Shown: piece by piece, positions 12,853-13,131 of the stretch
Position numbering within the stretch: the stretch's first letter is position 1
How the letters are laid out: every line of letters starts with the position of its first letter
From: Bacillota bacterium
GTDB lineage: Bacteria > Bacillota > Clostridia > Christensenellales > Aristaeellaceae
Assembly (NCBI GenBank): GCA_023402355.1
Contig: JAEXCG010000153.1
Span: 1-13,131, forward strand
Length of the DNA stretch: 13,131 nt
Reading direction: 5' to 3'
Translations under genes and position numbers: made by a program
The notes under the pieces: model-generated
The model's database searches: none
The model's input: the letters and a program-made list of their open reading frames with translations, nothing else
What the model was told of the DNA's origin: nothing

Positions 12853-13039
12853 TCAACATTAGAATAAGCGCATCATAGAATTTGAGATGTAAACAGCCTC
12901 ATCCCTTCCCTTCTTTCAGAAAAATCGTAAAGAATAAAAATAAAGGCTTTTTGGAGGTTATGGCCTCGCCGCAACTACGTAGCCGTGTATAGCGATGCCC
13001 ATTAAAATGAGTTGCCGAAGTGGATTTACTCCAAAAAAC
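12853..13039. other. AT-rich non-coding stretch between the island promoter and the tRNA terminator
   Basis: No supported gene, RNA or repeat is visible. The open frame at 12899-13114 (minus) reads through the tRNA and its terminator and has no support. The base composition is clearly lower in GC than the left part of the window. Confidence 0.6.
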
Positions 13040-13087
13040 AAAAAAGAGAAAAGCTTTCAAAACATCATATCTTGAAAGCTTTTCTCT
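13040..13087 (-). terminator. Strong rho-independent terminator directly after the tRNA gene
   Basis: A perfect 16-bp stem (13045-13060 with 13072-13087) with an 11-nt loop is followed on the minus strand by a run of T (13045-13040) and more T beyond. Its first base is the final A of the tRNA CCA end, so termination is immediate. Confidence 0.93.
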
Positions 13088-13131
13088 GGTAGCGGCAATG
13101 TGATTCGAACACATGACACTTCGGGTATGAA
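13087..13131 (-). tRNA. Elongator tRNA-Met (CAT anticodon), 3' half; 5' half off the right edge
   Basis: Read on the minus strand, the 45 visible bases give anticodon loop TTCATAC (anticodon CAT), anticodon stem 3' arm CCGAA, a 5-nt variable region GTGTC, T arm ATGTG-TTCGAAT-CACAT, acceptor 3' strand TGCCGCT, discriminator A and an encoded CCA. The TTCATACCCG stretch and GCCGCTACCA end match Bacillus elongator tRNA-Met. A CAT anticodon could also be tRNA-Ile2 (lysidine-modified), but the loop and stem favour Met. The 3' end contains the 15-bp att-like sequence (13091-13105) that recurs 1.56 kb downstream. Confidence 0.88.
13091..13105 (-). repeat. Proximal att-like sequence within the tRNA-Met 3' end
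   Basis: Identical over 15 bases to 11528-11542. It covers part of the T loop, the 3' strand of the T stem and the acceptor 3' strand of the tRNA, the region most used by tyrosine integrases as a tRNA attachment core. Confidence 0.65.

Noticed and set aside
12899..13114. 71-codon minus-strand frame at the right end
   Set aside because: It reads through the tRNA and its terminator, which are strongly supported.

Overview
The window looks like chromosomal DNA from a spore-forming, GC-rich member of the Clostridia (Bacillota). The evidence is a SpoIIQ-type sporulation peptidase, strong GGAGG ribosome binding sites, sigma-A-like promoters, U-tract terminators, lipoprotein-anchored ABC binding proteins and a Bacillus-like elongator tRNA-Met. 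The left 11.5 kb is GC-rich with tightly packed genes. The last 1.6 kb is visibly AT-richer and decayed. Nearly every gene is on the minus strand; the one clear exception is an AraC-family regulator.

Layout, left to right. (1) 1-684: 5' part of a spoIIQ-like gene that runs off the left edge, with a candidate forespore sigma-F promoter. (2) 757-3189: a compact operon of three GNAT acetyltransferase genes, read 3131 to 862, with a promoter in front and a strong terminator behind. It encodes four GNAT domains, one very like aminoglycoside 6'-N-acetyltransferases and one fused to a YoaP-type thioredoxin-like domain. (3) 3217-3526: a non-coding, hairpin-rich element bounded by 39-bp imperfect inverted repeats. 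(4) 3535-7797: a carbohydrate ABC transporter operon (binding lipoprotein, two permeases) ending in an N-acetylhexosamine 1-kinase (nahK). A divergent PocR-domain AraC regulator (7998-8864) is the obvious candidate controller. (5) 8886-11437: a znuA-znuC-znuB-type zinc/manganese uptake operon with a near-consensus promoter whose -35 box sits inside a perfect 7-1-7 palindrome. (6) 11528-13131: a small island-like segment next to the 3' half of an elongator tRNA-Met gene. A 15-bp exact copy of the tRNA 3' end occurs at 11528-11542 in the same orientation, as expected of attachment-site scars. Between the copies lie an unrecognised 152-aa gene, a doubly broken exported-protein gene and non-coding DNA.

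How the parts fit. The sugar operon would import an amino-sugar-containing glycan and phosphorylate HexNAc at C1, but no glycoside phosphorylase and no transport ATPase gene is present here, so both must come from elsewhere. The metal operon appears to be repressed by a metalloregulator at a classic operator position. The acetyltransferase operon may be a detoxification or resistance cassette. The most interesting structures are the tRNA-flanked remnant island, the inverted-repeat element and the fused AAC(6')-like protein. No CRISPR array, intact transposase or integrase is visible.
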